From assembly GCF_008710095.1 (NCBI RefSeq), contig NZ_VYKJ01000012.1, positions 141,768 through 205,767 of the forward strand: a DNA stretch of 64,000 nt, given 5' to 3'. Of the stretch, positions 16,416 to 24,962 are shown one piece after another. A program made the position numbers and the translations under genes. Under the pieces are notes generated by a model. That model saw nothing but the letters and a program-made list of their open reading frames with translations, had not been told where the DNA came from and made no database searches. The stretch's first letter is position 1; the number at the start of each line of letters is the position of its first letter. The stretch is from Affinibrenneria salicis. Its GTDB lineage: Bacteria > Pseudomonadota > Gammaproteobacteria > Enterobacterales > Enterobacteriaceae.

Positions 16416-16967
16416 ATGAAACTGATGTTTGCTGCTGATATTCATGGGTCGCTGGCCGCGACGGAGCGGGTCTTACAGCTGTTTGAGCAAAGTCGGGCCG
16501 GCTGGCTTATTCTGCTGGGCGATCTGCTGAACCACGGGCCGCGCAATCCGTTGCCCGAGAACTATCAGCCGGCAAAAGTCGCCGAACGCCTCAATCAGTA
16601 TGCCGACCGCATTATCGCCGTGCGCGGCAATTGCGACAGCGAGGTGGACCAAATGTTGCTGTCGTTTCCCATCACCGCGCCCTGGCAGCAGGTGCTGGCG
16701 GGCGATGTCCGCCTGTTCGTCACTCACGGTCATCTTTATCATCCGGCTCAGTTGCCGCCGCTTAACAGGGGAGACGCGTTGATCTACGGTCATACCCATA
16801 TCCCGCAGGCGGAACGCCGGCAGGACATTCTCTGTTTTAATCCCGGCTCCGCCAGCCTGCCTAAAGGCGGCCATCCGGCCAGCTACGGCATGCTCGACCA
16901 GGGCATCCTGCGGGTAATTACGCTGCAGGGCGATGAGACTATTGCACAGGTCGCGATTACCCACTAA
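16416..16967 (+). CDS. yfcE: YfcE metallophosphodiesterase
   Basis: A 183-residue calcineurin-like phosphodiesterase. Metal-binding motifs in order: DIHG (residues 8-11), GDLLNHG (38-44), RGNCDSE (about 72-78), THGH (about 108-111) and YGHTH (about 130-134). They match E. coli YfcE, a manganese-dependent enzyme active on model phosphodiesters and of unsettled natural substrate. GGAGAGTAAG precedes the start. GTG 16413, one codon upstream, would give the same MMKLMF start as E. coli. Its promoter region has been displaced by the dispersed repeats that end at 16387. Confidence 0.95.
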   Translation: MKLMFAADIHGSLAATERVLQLFEQSRAGWLILLGDLLNHGPRNPLPENYQPAKVAERLNQYADRIIAVRGNCDSEVDQMLLSFPITAPWQQVLAGDVRLFVTHGHLYHPAQLPPLNRGDALIYGHTHIPQAERRQDILCFNPGSASLPKGGHPASYGMLDQGILRVITLQGDETIAQVAITH

Positions 16968-16983
16968 TTTAGCGGTAATTCAT

Positions 16984-17008
16984 ACGGCCTTTATATCCGC
17001 CGTCTTTT
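16984..17008 (+). terminator. Weak terminator-like hairpin after yfcE
   Basis: ACGGC (16984-16988) can pair with GCCGT (16999-17003), followed by CTTTTA. The stem is only 5 bp, so termination efficiency is doubtful. Confidence 0.3.
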
Positions 17009-17153
17009 AGTCCGCAGGCGCGCTGGCGGTGCCTTCCGGTCGATGACCTGAGCGGCCGGCCGGGCGCCGCTTGCCGGCGGTCCGGCGTCTGGCGGGTATA
17101 TTCATAATGATAAATGTGCGCGTTCGCGCGTGAACACTAAAGGGTTTCAGAGG

Positions 17154-17780
17154 ATGGCGGAACAAGGTCAGACAGCAGGCACTGAGTGGGTGGACATTGT
17201 CGACGAGAACAATGAGGTGATTGCTCAATCCAGTCGTCAGCAAATGCGCGCTCAGCGTCTGCGCCACCGGGCCACGTACATTGTTGTGCACGACGGCATG
17301 GGAAAAATCCTGATTCAGAAGCGCACCGACTGCAAAGATTTTTATCCGGGCTGGCTTGACGCCACGGCCGGCGGCGTGGTGCAGAGCGGAGAGAACATGC
17401 TCGATTCGGCCCGGCGCGAAGCCGAAGAAGAGCTGGGCATTGCCGGCGTTCCCTTCGCCGAACACGGCATGTTCTATTTCGAACAGGAGAATTGCCGGGT
17501 TTGGGGCGGACTGTTCAGCTGCGTCAGCCATGGTCCGTTCGCGCTGCAGGAAGAGGAGGTCGCGGAGGTCAGCTGGCTGACGCCGCAGGAGATCACCGCC
17601 CGCTGCGACGAATTCACGCCCGACTCGCTGAAAGCGCTGTCGCTGTGGCTGAGCCGCAATAGCGAGCAGAGCCACGGCAAACCGACCGTGCGGGCGAAGG
17701 ACGGCGAGCAGAGCGCGCCGGCGGCGGGCGGGGCGTTCCAGCCGGCTGCGGAGCCGCGCGTCAGCGACGACGGCGCATAA
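17154..17780 (+). CDS. yfcD: YfcD Nudix hydrolase
   Basis: A 208-residue Nudix hydrolase very close to E. coli YfcD through residue 178 ([60 protein letters not shown]). The Nudix box [24 protein letters not shown] (about 76-99) has the expected Gly, Arg and Glu residues. The fold also resembles isopentenyl-diphosphate isomerase; the natural substrate is unknown. The last 30 or so residues form an extra Ala/Gly/Glu-rich tail. ATG 17154 follows AAGGG and CAGAGG; an in-frame GTG at 17130 is an alternative. Confidence 0.93.
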   Translation: MAEQGQTAGTEWVDIVDENNEVIAQSSRQQMRAQRLRHRATYIVVHDGMGKILIQKRTDCKDFYPGWLDATAGGVVQSGENMLDSARREAEEELGIAGVPFAEHGMFYFEQENCRVWGGLFSCVSHGPFALQEEEVAEVSWLTPQEITARCDEFTPDSLKALSLWLSRNSEQSHGKPTVRAKDGEQSAPAAGGAFQPAAEPRVSDDGA

Positions 17781-17815
17781 TCCGGTTCCGGCCTGCCGGG
17801 CTCAGGGCGGACGAC

Positions 17816-18835
17816 TCAGCAGCTGTCGCGCAGGCTCAGCGTCGCCGGTATCGATTCTACCGGCAGCCATGCCTTATCGTGCAGGCGGGCCAGCAGCGTT
17901 TTTCCGGCCTGAATGCCGATTTTGCGGTGCGGCAGCGTAACCGTGGTCAGCGGCGGCTGGCATACCCGGCTGATATCGCTGTCGCCAAAACCGACGATGG
18001 CCAGATCGGTCGGGACCTTAATCCGCCGCCGCTGGCATTCGTACAGCGCGCCGCACGCCAGCTCATCAGACACGCACACCAGCGCATCGGTTTCCGGCCA
18101 GGCGAGCAGAAATTCGGGCAGTTGTTGCGCGCCGGTGCTGAACGAGGCGCGCCTGGCGGTATTCAGCACCCGGTGCGGCGACATATGCTGGCTCAGCAGG
18201 GCCTTATGCCAGCCGCGCAGATGTTGCTGAACGATCCATTGCTGCTGGCTGGCGCACAGCAGGCCGATATGGCGATAGCCGCGGGCGATGACGGTCTGCG
18301 TCAGCTGGTGCATGGCCGCCACATAATCGATGCCGATGTTCATATCGATAGGGTCGGCGCAGATCGCGCCCACTTCGATCACCGGGATCGGGTAGTTGAG
18401 CAGCGCGTCGCGCGTGGCCTGAGTATGTTCGCTGCTCAGCAGAACGGCGGCGGCCAGGTTATGCGGCAGCAGCGTTGTCAGCAGTTTCTCTTCCCGTTCC
18501 GCATAGTGCTGCGATTCCGCCAGCATGATCTGGTAGCCGGCCGGCTGCAGCACCTGCTGCAGCCCGGCGAAGATATCGGCGCAGCCGAATTCCGACAACA
18601 GCGGAACGATCATCGCAATGGTGTGTGAAGAGGCGGAGGCCAGCGAACTGGCGGCCAGGTTAGGCAGGTAGCCCAGTTCGGCCACCGCCGCCTCGATTTT
18701 TTCCCTCAATTTCTCCGATACCTGTTCCGGGGTGCGCAGCGCCCGCGAAACGGTCATGGTGCCGACGCCGGCGTGCTGAGCCACGTCGGCCAGCGTTACT
18801 TTTCCGGTGCTGCGTCGTTTTTTACTTTGTGACAT
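17816..18835 (-). CDS. LacI-family regulator, GntR/IdnR-like
   Basis: A 339-residue LacI/GalR-family repressor. The N-terminal helix-turn-helix and hinge helix read VTLADVAQHAGVGTMTVSRALRTPEQVSEK and LGYLPNLAASSLAS, close to gluconate-type regulators GntR and IdnR. The rest is a periplasmic-binding-like effector domain. The start ATG at 18835 is chosen because GCAGG lies six bases upstream; ATG 18841 and GTG 18856 are also in frame. It is divergent from the PTS/transketolase operon. The intervening region holds two TAGCGCTA-centred palindromes, so it most likely represses that operon and itself. The effector is presumably a sugar or sugar phosphate handled by the operon. Confidence 0.88.
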   Translation of the reverse strand: MSQSKKRRSTGKVTLADVAQHAGVGTMTVSRALRTPEQVSEKLREKIEAAVAELGYLPNLAASSLASASSHTIAMIVPLLSEFGCADIFAGLQQVLQPAGYQIMLAESQHYAEREEKLLTTLLPHNLAAAVLLSSEHTQATRDALLNYPIPVIEVGAICADPIDMNIGIDYVAAMHQLTQTVIARGYRHIGLLCASQQQWIVQQHLRGWHKALLSQHMSPHRVLNTARRASFSTGAQQLPEFLLAWPETDALVCVSDELACGALYECQRRRIKVPTDLAIVGFGDSDISRVCQPPLTTVTLPHRKIGIQAGKTLLARLHDKAWLPVESIPATLSLRDSC

Positions 18836-18992
18836 CGCCATCCTGCTATTTATCACTCGGTGTATTGGATCGGGGCCAGCCGGCTGGCGGCGATGGTCGT
18901 CGGCGCGCGCTGGCTGTTGCGGCCTATTCTAACCGTTTCGGCCGTCGAATCGTAAGCAATCTGTTGCCGGGCGAGCGCGACGTCGTTTTTTT

Positions 18993-19006
18993 TGATAGCG
19001 CTATCA
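18993..19006. promoter_or_regulatory. Palindromic LacI-type operator O1
   Basis: TGATAGCGCTATCA is a perfect 14-bp palindrome with the central CG typical of LacI/GalR-family operators. It lies between the divergent regulator and the PTS operon. It is followed by CA, so TGATA-N6-TCACA could also be a weak CRP site. Confidence 0.75.
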
Positions 19007-19027
19007 CATATTTCGGCGTTGCGTTTT

Positions 19028-19039
19028 GGTAGCGCTATC
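19028..19039. promoter_or_regulatory. LacI-type operator O2
   Basis: GGTAGCGCTATC repeats the core TAGCGCTA of O1. Its centre is 34 bp from that of O1, slightly over three helical turns, so two dimers could bind the same DNA face. Confidence 0.7.
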
Positions 19040-19041
19040 TT

Positions 19042-19057
19042 TGAGATGAGAATCACA
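19042..19057 (+). promoter_or_regulatory. Candidate CRP site of the PTS operon
   Basis: TGAGATGAGAATCACA fits the CRP pattern TGTGA-N6-TCACA with a single mismatch and has the right spacing. It directly adjoins operator O2 and lies about 110 bases before the EIIA start, as expected for a catabolite-controlled PTS operon. The gap 18836-19165 contains no gene. Confidence 0.55.
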
Positions 19058-19165
19058 GTATATCGCCGGGAGGTTGATTAAAGTTTTACCTGTTATCGTA
19101 ATCGACAGTTTGCAGAATAAACGGTTGCGTTAATCTTCCATCCACTCGACCGGCAGGAGAATCAT

Positions 19166-19639
19166 ATGCTGAATGACTGGCTGATGGACGATCATATACA
19201 GATCTGTTCGCGGGTAGATGACTGGCGCGAGGCGGTGCGGCTGAGCGCTCAGCCGTTGCTGCACAAAAAGATCATCAGCGCCGGCTATGTGGCGGCGATC
19301 CTGCAGCAGTGCCAAACGCTCGGTCCTTATTTCGTGCTGGCGCCCGGCATCGCGATGCCGCACGCGCGGCCGGAGGAAGGGGCAGGAGCTTTAGGTTTAT
19401 CATTACTGAAAATCGACCAGGGGGTAGCGTTTCATTCCAGAGATAACGATCCGGTATTTATCGTGGTCATGCTGGCGGCGCCCGACAGCCATAGCCATAT
19501 TGAATTAATCGCGCAGCTGGCTGAGCTTTTCTCCAGTAATGAGGCTATGTCGTCATTATTTCAGGCGAAAACAAAACAGCAGATTAAGGATATTATTAAC
19601 CGCCATTCCCTAAGCTTCGGGCAATCAGCAAGTGAGTGA
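19166..19639 (+). CDS. PTS EIIA component, ascorbate/fructose-mannitol type
   Basis: A 157-residue cytoplasmic EIIA of the mannitol/fructose (PTS_EIIA_2) fold, UlaC-like in length. The phosphorylated His is in the motif APGIAMPHARPEEGA (about 70-84). A second conserved His is in DSHSHIELIAQLAELF (about 115-130). It takes phosphate from HPr and passes it to the EIIB encoded next. GCAGGAGAATCAT precedes the ATG. The gap to EIIB is 254 bases, longer than the other spacings in the operon, and holds no convincing gene. Confidence 0.9.
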   Translation: MLNDWLMDDHIQICSRVDDWREAVRLSAQPLLHKKIISAGYVAAILQQCQTLGPYFVLAPGIAMPHARPEEGAGALGLSLLKIDQGVAFHSRDNDPVFIVVMLAAPDSHSHIELIAQLAELFSSNEAMSSLFQAKTKQQIKDIINRHSLSFGQSASE

Positions 19640-19893
19640 TCAATCGCTCAGAAAACGATTGGCATAACCTTATTGCTGGCCAAAGGGTAAATCTCATGAA
19701 TGAGGCTTATTAACGCCGAGGGATCTGCCCGGGGAAATGACGCGGCTTAACAAGCGAAGTCAGCGCGTCTGCGGTTTGATGAATGGCGAATATATTAATA
19801 CTGGTCATTGTTATCGTTCCGATATTACGTCTGTTCCGCCGCCAGAGTTTATTTCTGGCCATGTCTCTCTGCATACAGTTACAGGTGAATACT

Positions 19894-20175
19894 ATGAAAA
19901 TTATGGCTATCTGTGGTTCAGGACTTGGCAGCAGTTTTATGGTTGAAATGAATATTAAAAAGGTGCTGAAGAAACTCAATATCGAGGCGGAGGTTGAACA
20001 CTCTGATTTATCTTCGGCCACGCCCGGCGCGGCCGATTTGTTCGTCATGGCAAGAGATATCGCCGACAGCGCCAGCGTTCCGGCCGGCCAGTTGGTGGTT
20101 CTGAGTAATATCGTCGATATCAACGAGCTGGAAGCGAAGCTGCGCGCTTACTTTGAGGCTCATCCGGTTAATTAA
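19894..20175 (+). CDS. PTS EIIB component, ascorbate (UlaB) type
   Basis: A 93-residue EIIB of the lactose/cellobiose-like Rossmann fold, UlaB group. The phospho-cysteine is Cys7 in IMAICGSGLGSSFMVEMNI. It receives phosphate from EIIA and gives it to the sugar during uptake. ATG 19894 is preceded by AGGTGA at a 6-base spacing. Longer upstream starts would add a spurious hydrophobic segment. It is 23 bases upstream of EIIC. Confidence 0.92.
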   Translation: MKIMAICGSGLGSSFMVEMNIKKVLKKLNIEAEVEHSDLSSATPGAADLFVMARDIADSASVPAGQLVVLSNIVDINELEAKLRAYFEAHPVN

Positions 20176-20198
20176 CCAGACAAAATAGCGAGGCGGAT

Positions 20199-21596
20199 AT
20201 GATTATCCAGGAAACGCTTAAATTTGTTGTTGATATATTAAAGGTGCCCTCAGTATTAGTCGGGCTTATTGCATTGATTGGCCTGCTGGCGCAGAAAAAA
20301 TCTTTTTCCGACGTGGTGAAAGGAACCGTAAAGACGATTCTCGGCTTTCTGGTTCTGGCCGGCGGGGCAACGGTTCTGGTGGGCTCGTTAAATCCGCTGG
20401 GCGGCATGTTTGAACAGGCGTTTAGTATTCAGGGTATTATTCCTAATAATGAGGCGATCGTCTCTATCGCGCTGGAAAAATATGGCGCATCCACGGCGTT
20501 AATTATGGCCTTTGGCATGGTGGCCAATATCATCGTGGCGCGTTTTACCCGGTTGAAATATATTTTTCTGACCGGACATCATACCTTCTATATGGCCTGC
20601 ATGATCAGCATTATTTTATCGGTCGCCGGCTTTGATGGCATCCTGCTGGTGTTTACCGGCTCGCTGACGCTCGGCCTGGTGATGGCGTTTTTCCCGGCCA
20701 TCGCCCAGCGCCATATGCGGCGCATCACCGGTAATGACGATATCGCCTTCGGCCACTTCGGCACGCTGGGCTATATTCTCGCCGGCTGGATCGGCGAATG
20801 GGTGGGCAAGGGGTCGCGTTCGACGGAAGAGATGAATCTGCCGAAGAATCTCAGCTTTTTGCGCGACAGCTCCATCTCCATTTCAATGACGATGGCCGTT
20901 ATCTATCTGATTCTGGCTATCTGTGCCGGCCGTGAGTATGTCGAAGGCCAGCTGAGCGCCGGTCAGAACTACCTCGTCTACTCGATTATTCAGGCCATTA
21001 CCTTCGCCGCCGGCGTCTTTATCATCCTGCAGGGCGTGCGGCTGATTCTGGCCGAGATCGTCCCGGCGTTTACCGGCTTTTCGGAAAAACTGGTGCCGAA
21101 CGCGCATCCGGCGCTGGACTGTCCCGTGGTCTACCCCTATGCGCCCAATGCGGTGCTGATTGGCTTCCTGTTCAGCTTCCTTGGCGGTCTGGTTGGTCTG
21201 TTCCTGCTCGGGCAACTGAAGATGGTGCTGATTCTGCCCGGCGTGGTGCCGCACTTCTTCACCGGGTCGACGGCCGGCGTGTTCGGCAATGCGACCGGCG
21301 GTCGGCGCGGGGCGATGCTTGGCGCCTTTGCCAACGGTTTGCTGATCACCTTCCTGCCCGTCCTGTTGCTGCCGGTATTGGGCGCGTTGGGCTTTGCCAA
21401 TACCACCTTCTCCGATGCGGACTTCGGCGTTATCGGCATCGCGCTGGGCAATATGGCGCAGTTCCTGAGCAAAGAGGCGATCATGATCGTGATTGTCGCC
21501 ATCTTCGCCGCGCTGGTGGCGCATAACCTGCTGGCGAAACCGAAACCGAAACCGAAACCGAAAGCGACGCCGGCCGCCGATCGGGCCGATAAATAA
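20199..21596 (+). CDS. PTS EIIC permease, ascorbate (UlaA) type
   Basis: A 465-residue polytopic membrane protein of the PTS EIIC sugar-specific UlaA/SgaT family, about 10-11 membrane segments. Recognisable motifs are LKVPSVLVGLIALIGLLAQKK (near the N-terminus), FLTGHHTFYMACM (about 125-137), FTGSTAGVFGNATGGRRGA (about 354-372) and GVVPHFF. It would translocate and, with EIIB, phosphorylate an unknown substrate. The Salmonella locus near pta encodes a similar PTS next to a split transketolase (recalled, not searched). The C-terminus ends in a Lys-Pro repeat encoded by four GAAACC hexamers at 21536-21559. Confidence 0.92.
   Translation: MIIQETLKFVVDILKVPSVLVGLIALIGLLAQKKSFSDVVKGTVKTILGFLVLAGGATVLVGSLNPLGGMFEQAFSIQGIIPNNEAIVSIALEKYGASTALIMAFGMVANIIVARFTRLKYIFLTGHHTFYMACMISIILSVAGFDGILLVFTGSLTLGLVMAFFPAIAQRHMRRITGNDDIAFGHFGTLGYILAGWIGEWVGKGSRSTEEMNLPKNLSFLRDSSISISMTMAVIYLILAICAGREYVEGQLSAGQNYLVYSIIQAITFAAGVFIILQGVRLILAEIVPAFTGFSEKLVPNAHPALDCPVVYPYAPNAVLIGFLFSFLGGLVGLFLLGQLKMVLILPGVVPHFFTGSTAGVFGNATGGRRGAMLGAFANGLLITFLPVLLLPVLGALGFANTTFSDADFGVIGIALGNMAQFLSKEAIMIVIVAIFAALVAHNLLAKPKPKPKPKATPAADRADK
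21536..21565 (+). repeat. In-frame GAAACC hexamer repeat (Lys-Pro tail)
   Basis: Four perfect GAAACC units and one GAAAGC variant encode KPKPKPKPKA at the end of EIIC. Length changes would keep the frame. Confidence 0.8.
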
Positions 21597-21612
21597 ACGA
21601 GGAGTGCTGGCT

Positions 21613-22458
21613 ATGATGAAAACCACAACGGATATTCGTGAATTACGTGAGTTTGCCCGACAGATCCGGCTGGAGACGCTGAAAGCGCTCACCCGGCTGG
21701 GCTTCGGTCACTACGGCGGCTGTATGTCGGTGGTGGAGGCGCTGGCCGTGCTGTATGGCGATATCATGCGGATTGACCCGGCGCATCCAGACTGGTCGGC
21801 GCGCGATTACTTCGTCCTGTCGAAGGGGCACGCCGGGCCGGCGTTGTACAGCACGCTGGCGCTCAAAGGCTATTTCCCGCTGGCGCGGCTGGCTACGCTT
21901 AATCAGGACGGCACCACGCTGCCCAGCCACCCGGACCGGCTGCTCACGCCGGGCGTGGACGCCACCACCGGTTCGCTGGGGCAGGGCGTCTCCATCGCCG
22001 CCGGCATGGCGCTGTCGCATAAACTGGCCGACCGCCCCAACCGGGTGTTCACCCTGCTCGGCGACGGCGAACTGAATGAAGGGCAGTGCTGGGAAGCGTT
22101 TCAGTTCATCGCCCATCACAACCTGCATAACCTGACGCTGTTTATTGATTACAACAAACAGCAACTGGACGGCCGTCTGGACGAAGTGATTAAACCGTTC
22201 GATCTGGCCGGTAAATTCCGCGCCTTCGGTTTTGACGTACAGACCATCAGAGGGGACGACATCGAGACGCTGCGGCGGCAGGTGGCGCCGCAGCGCCAGG
22301 GCGATGAGCGTCCGCTGGTGGTTATTCTGGACAGTATCAAAGGGCAGGGCGTGCGCTATCTGGAAAATCTGAGCAATTCACATCATCTGCGTCTGACGCC
22401 CGAGATTCAGCGGGAAATTGAACAGGCCATTACAGAACTGGAGGCCACGCATGTTTAA
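21613..22458 (+). CDS. Transketolase N-terminal subunit
   Basis: A 281-residue thiamine-diphosphate-binding half of a split transketolase. SKGHAGPALYSTLALKGYF (about 67-85), HPDRLLTPGVDATTGSLGQG (about 102-121) and the ThDP/Mg motif GDGELNEGQCWEA...N.....FIDYNKQQLDG (about 151-189) are diagnostic. With the next gene it would move a two-carbon unit between ketose and aldose phosphates, linking the PTS product to the pentose phosphate pathway. GAGGAG precedes ATG 21613; ATG 21616 is also possible. It follows EIIC by 16 bases and overlaps the C-terminal subunit gene. Confidence 0.93.
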   Translation: MMKTTTDIRELREFARQIRLETLKALTRLGFGHYGGCMSVVEALAVLYGDIMRIDPAHPDWSARDYFVLSKGHAGPALYSTLALKGYFPLARLATLNQDGTTLPSHPDRLLTPGVDATTGSLGQGVSIAAGMALSHKLADRPNRVFTLLGDGELNEGQCWEAFQFIAHHNLHNLTLFIDYNKQQLDGRLDEVIKPFDLAGKFRAFGFDVQTIRGDDIETLRRQVAPQRQGDERPLVVILDSIKGQGVRYLENLSNSHHLRLTPEIQREIEQAITELEATHV

Positions 22459-23413
22459 CGTCGTTACCCGTCTGGAAAAAGACAGCATTGAAATGCGCAA
22501 AGTGTACGCCAACATGGTGCGAGAACAGATCGAGCAGGCGCAGCCGATTATCGCGCTGGAAGCGGACCTGATGAGTTCGATGGCGATGGACGGCGTGCAC
22601 AGGGATTACCCGCAACACGTGATCAACTGCGGCATCATGGAGGCCAATGTGATCGGCGTATCGGCCGGTCTGTCGCTGACCGGACGCATTCCGTTCGTGC
22701 ACACCTTTACCGCTTTCGCCAGCCGGCGCTGTTTCGACCAGCTGTTTATGTCGCTGGACTACCAGCGCAACAACGTGCGGGTGATCGCCTCCGACGCCGG
22801 CGTCAGCGCCTGCCATAACGGCGGGACGCATATGTCGTTCGAAGACATGGGCATCGTGCGCGGCCTGGCGCATTCGGTGGTGCTGGAGGTTACCGACGCC
22901 ACCATGTTCAACGATATCCTGCATCAGTTGATGGATCTGCAGGGATTTTACTGGGTCAGGACCATTCGTAAACAGGCGACGCGTATTTATCAGGACGGCT
23001 CTCGCTTCACGATCGGCAAGGGCAATCTGCTGCGCGACGGCACGCAGGTGACGCTGATTGCCAACGGTATTATGGTGGCGGAAGCAATGGCCGCCGCCGA
23101 TATGCTGGCGCGGCAGGGCATCAGCGCGGCGGTGATCGATATGTTTACTCTCAAGCCGATAGACCGCGAGATCATTCAGCGCTATGCGCGCAAAACCGGC
23201 CGGATTGTGACCTGTGAAAACCACAGTATTCACAACGGGCTGGGATCGGCGGTAGCGGAGGTTCTGGTCGAGACCTGCCCGGTGCCGATGCGGCGGGTCG
23301 GGGTTAAAGAACGCTACGGCCAGGTGGGCACCCAGGCGTTTTTGCAGCAGGAGTACGGACTGACCGCGCAGCATATCGTGCAGGCGGCGCGCGAGCTGGC
23401 GGACGGCGGCTGA
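22451..23413 (+). CDS. Transketolase C-terminal subunit
   Basis: A 320-residue protein corresponding to the pyrimidine-binding and C-terminal domains of transketolase. FINCGIMEANVIGVSAGLSL-like sequence (INCGIMEANVIGVSAGLSLT, about 57-76) carries the catalytic Glu for ThDP activation. PFVHTFTAFASRRCFDQL and SDAGVSACHNGGTHMSFEDM follow. ATG 22451 overlaps the end of the N-terminal subunit gene, with GGAGG at 22440-22444, so the two subunits are translationally coupled. The pair is a split version of the 660-residue TktA/TktB chain. It is the last gene of the PTS operon. Confidence 0.93.
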   Translation: MFNVVTRLEKDSIEMRKVYANMVREQIEQAQPIIALEADLMSSMAMDGVHRDYPQHVINCGIMEANVIGVSAGLSLTGRIPFVHTFTAFASRRCFDQLFMSLDYQRNNVRVIASDAGVSACHNGGTHMSFEDMGIVRGLAHSVVLEVTDATMFNDILHQLMDLQGFYWVRTIRKQATRIYQDGSRFTIGKGNLLRDGTQVTLIANGIMVAEAMAAADMLARQGISAAVIDMFTLKPIDREIIQRYARKTGRIVTCENHSIHNGLGSAVAEVLVETCPVPMRRVGVKERYGQVGTQAFLQQEYGLTAQHIVQAARELADGG

Positions 23414-23464
23414 TCGGACGGCGTCCGCCGCCATTTTTTGGACCATCGTTGTGATTACTGCGCT

Positions 23465-23499
23465 CCCGGGCGGCGCTACGCCGCCGGGCGCGTTTTTTT
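23465..23499 (+). terminator. Rho-independent terminator after the transketolase genes
   Basis: CCCGGGCGGCG (23465-23475) folds on CGCCGCCGGG (23479-23488) with a 3-base loop and one mismatch, followed by seven T (23493-23499). It lies 50 bases after the last PTS-operon gene. Confidence 0.85.
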
Positions 23500-23690
23500 G
23501 TCCGCGCCCGGCGCTGGCTCGCCAGCCACGACTATCGGATTGCCGGCCGTTCGCCGTTATCTCATTTTTGTTCTCTTAATTTCAGTTTTCTTCAAAGGGA
23601 AATATTAATTCTATTTTACCGCCGGTTTTTCTTTTCCCCCACGCGTCATCTTTCCTCTCAAACGCCATGTCTCCGGGTGATGTTAATAAT

Positions 23691-23708
23691 TTGTGAGTCT
23701 GGTTGCAA
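23691..23708 (+). promoter_or_regulatory. Weak CRP-like site before the sugar ABC operon
   Basis: The 590-base gap 23414-24003 carries the PTS terminator and an AT-rich region with no convincing gene. TTGTGA-N6-TTGCAA has one perfect CRP half-site and one poor one, about 300 bases before the binding-protein gene. No operator palindrome comparable to O1/O2 was found here. Confidence 0.25.
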
Positions 23709-24003
23709 AAAATATACATCGGGAAATGGAAATGTTATCTGCTACGCAAAAATATAATTTTTATTTTTCCACTAATTGAAAAAAATGTTTTGCTTGGCTT
23801 GTTTTTTGAACAGCGCGGCGGCTAATGAGGCGTCATGCCGGTTACGGTGGGGCGCGATGCGCATCCCCGGGCATGATGGCCGCTGGACGCCGTTGCCGTC
23901 CGCGCCGCCCCGCTATTGTCGGGGCGCTCGCGCGCTACGGCGATCAAAACGCATTTTGTCATTGTTTGTTAACCCTACCCATAACGATTACAGAGAGACG
24001 ACA

Positions 24004-24945
24004 ATGAAAAGAATAGTTAACGTCAGCGCGACGTGGCTGGCTCTCAGCCTCTCCGCCAGCCTGGCCCACGCCAGCAATGAGCAGGTTGTATTCAGCACGC
24101 CCAACCTTGCCATGCCCTTTGAGGTACACATGCAGCGCACCGCGGTAAAAGCGGCGAAAGATCTGGGTATTAACCTGCAGGTGCTTGACGGCCAGGGCAG
24201 TTCTCCCAAACAGGTGGCGGATCTGGAAAACGCCATTACCCGCGGCACCCAGGGCTTTATCGTTTCGCCAAATGATATCAATGCGGTATCCAGCGCGGTG
24301 ACGGAGATTCAGGAAGCCAGTCTGCCGGTGGTCACGCTGGACCGCTCGGTCGTCACCGAGAAAAAAGTGCCGCACTTCGGCGCCAATAACTATAAGGGCG
24401 GGGAAGCGATCGGCGACTTTGTTAAGGCCCGATTTCCCGACGGCGCGGATATCGTTTTGCTTACCGGCCAGCCCGGATCTTCGTCCAATATCGAACGTAC
24501 CAAAGGCATTCGCGACAGCCTGAAGGCCGGCGGCGACAAGTACCGCATCGTGGCCGATCAAACAGGTAACTGGATGCGCTCCGAAGGGATGCGCATCGTG
24601 GAGAGCGTATTGCCCTCGCTGGCGAAGCAGCCGCAGGTGATTCTGTCCGCCAATGACGACATGGCGCTGGGCGCGATCGAAGCATTGCAGGGACAGGGGC
24701 TGAAGGCCGGGGAAGTGATGGTGACCGGCTTCGATGCGGTGCCGGAGGCGCTGGCGCGCGTGCGTGACGGCTGGATGGCGGCCACCGCCGATCAGCGGCC
24801 GGGCTACGCCGTTACTACCGCGCTGACCCAACTGACGGAAAATCTTCGTAATAAAACGCCGATTAACGGCGTGGACTATCCCCCCACCATGATTACCCAA
24901 AGCAATCTGCAGGAGGCGGAACGGATCGCCGAGGCCGGCAAGTAA
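24004..24945 (+). CDS. Sugar ABC transporter periplasmic binding protein
   Basis: A 313-residue family 2 sugar-binding protein (RbsB/YtfQ-like, Peripla_BP_4 fold). Signal peptide: MKRIVNVSATWLALSLSASLAHA. The mature part has FSTPNLAMPFEVHMQRTAVKAA, GFIVSPNDINAVSSAV (about 80-95), VVTLDRSV and LSANDDMALGAIEALQGQGL (about 218-237), the usual ligand-site landmarks. It would capture an unidentified sugar or polyol. ATG 24004 is chosen because it begins a proper signal peptide; upstream in-frame codons give no plausible N-terminus. A hairpin at 24963-24980 separates it from the ATPase gene. Confidence 0.93.
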   Translation: MKRIVNVSATWLALSLSASLAHASNEQVVFSTPNLAMPFEVHMQRTAVKAAKDLGINLQVLDGQGSSPKQVADLENAITRGTQGFIVSPNDINAVSSAVTEIQEASLPVVTLDRSVVTEKKVPHFGANNYKGGEAIGDFVKARFPDGADIVLLTGQPGSSSNIERTKGIRDSLKAGGDKYRIVADQTGNWMRSEGMRIVESVLPSLAKQPQVILSANDDMALGAIEALQGQGLKAGEVMVTGFDAVPEALARVRDGWMAATADQRPGYAVTTALTQLTENLRNKTPINGVDYPPTMITQSNLQEAERIAEAGK

Positions 24946-24962
24946 CGGCCCTGGCCAACGTC

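Noticed and set aside
19783..19893. Hydrophobic N-terminal extension of the PTS EIIB gene
   Set aside because: EIIB proteins are cytoplasmic and begin at the strand carrying CGSGLGSS. The ATG at 19894 has a good ribosome binding site.
23776..24003. Upstream extension of the sugar-binding-protein frame
   Set aside because: The sequence is not protein-like and would bury the signal peptide that begins at ATG 24004.
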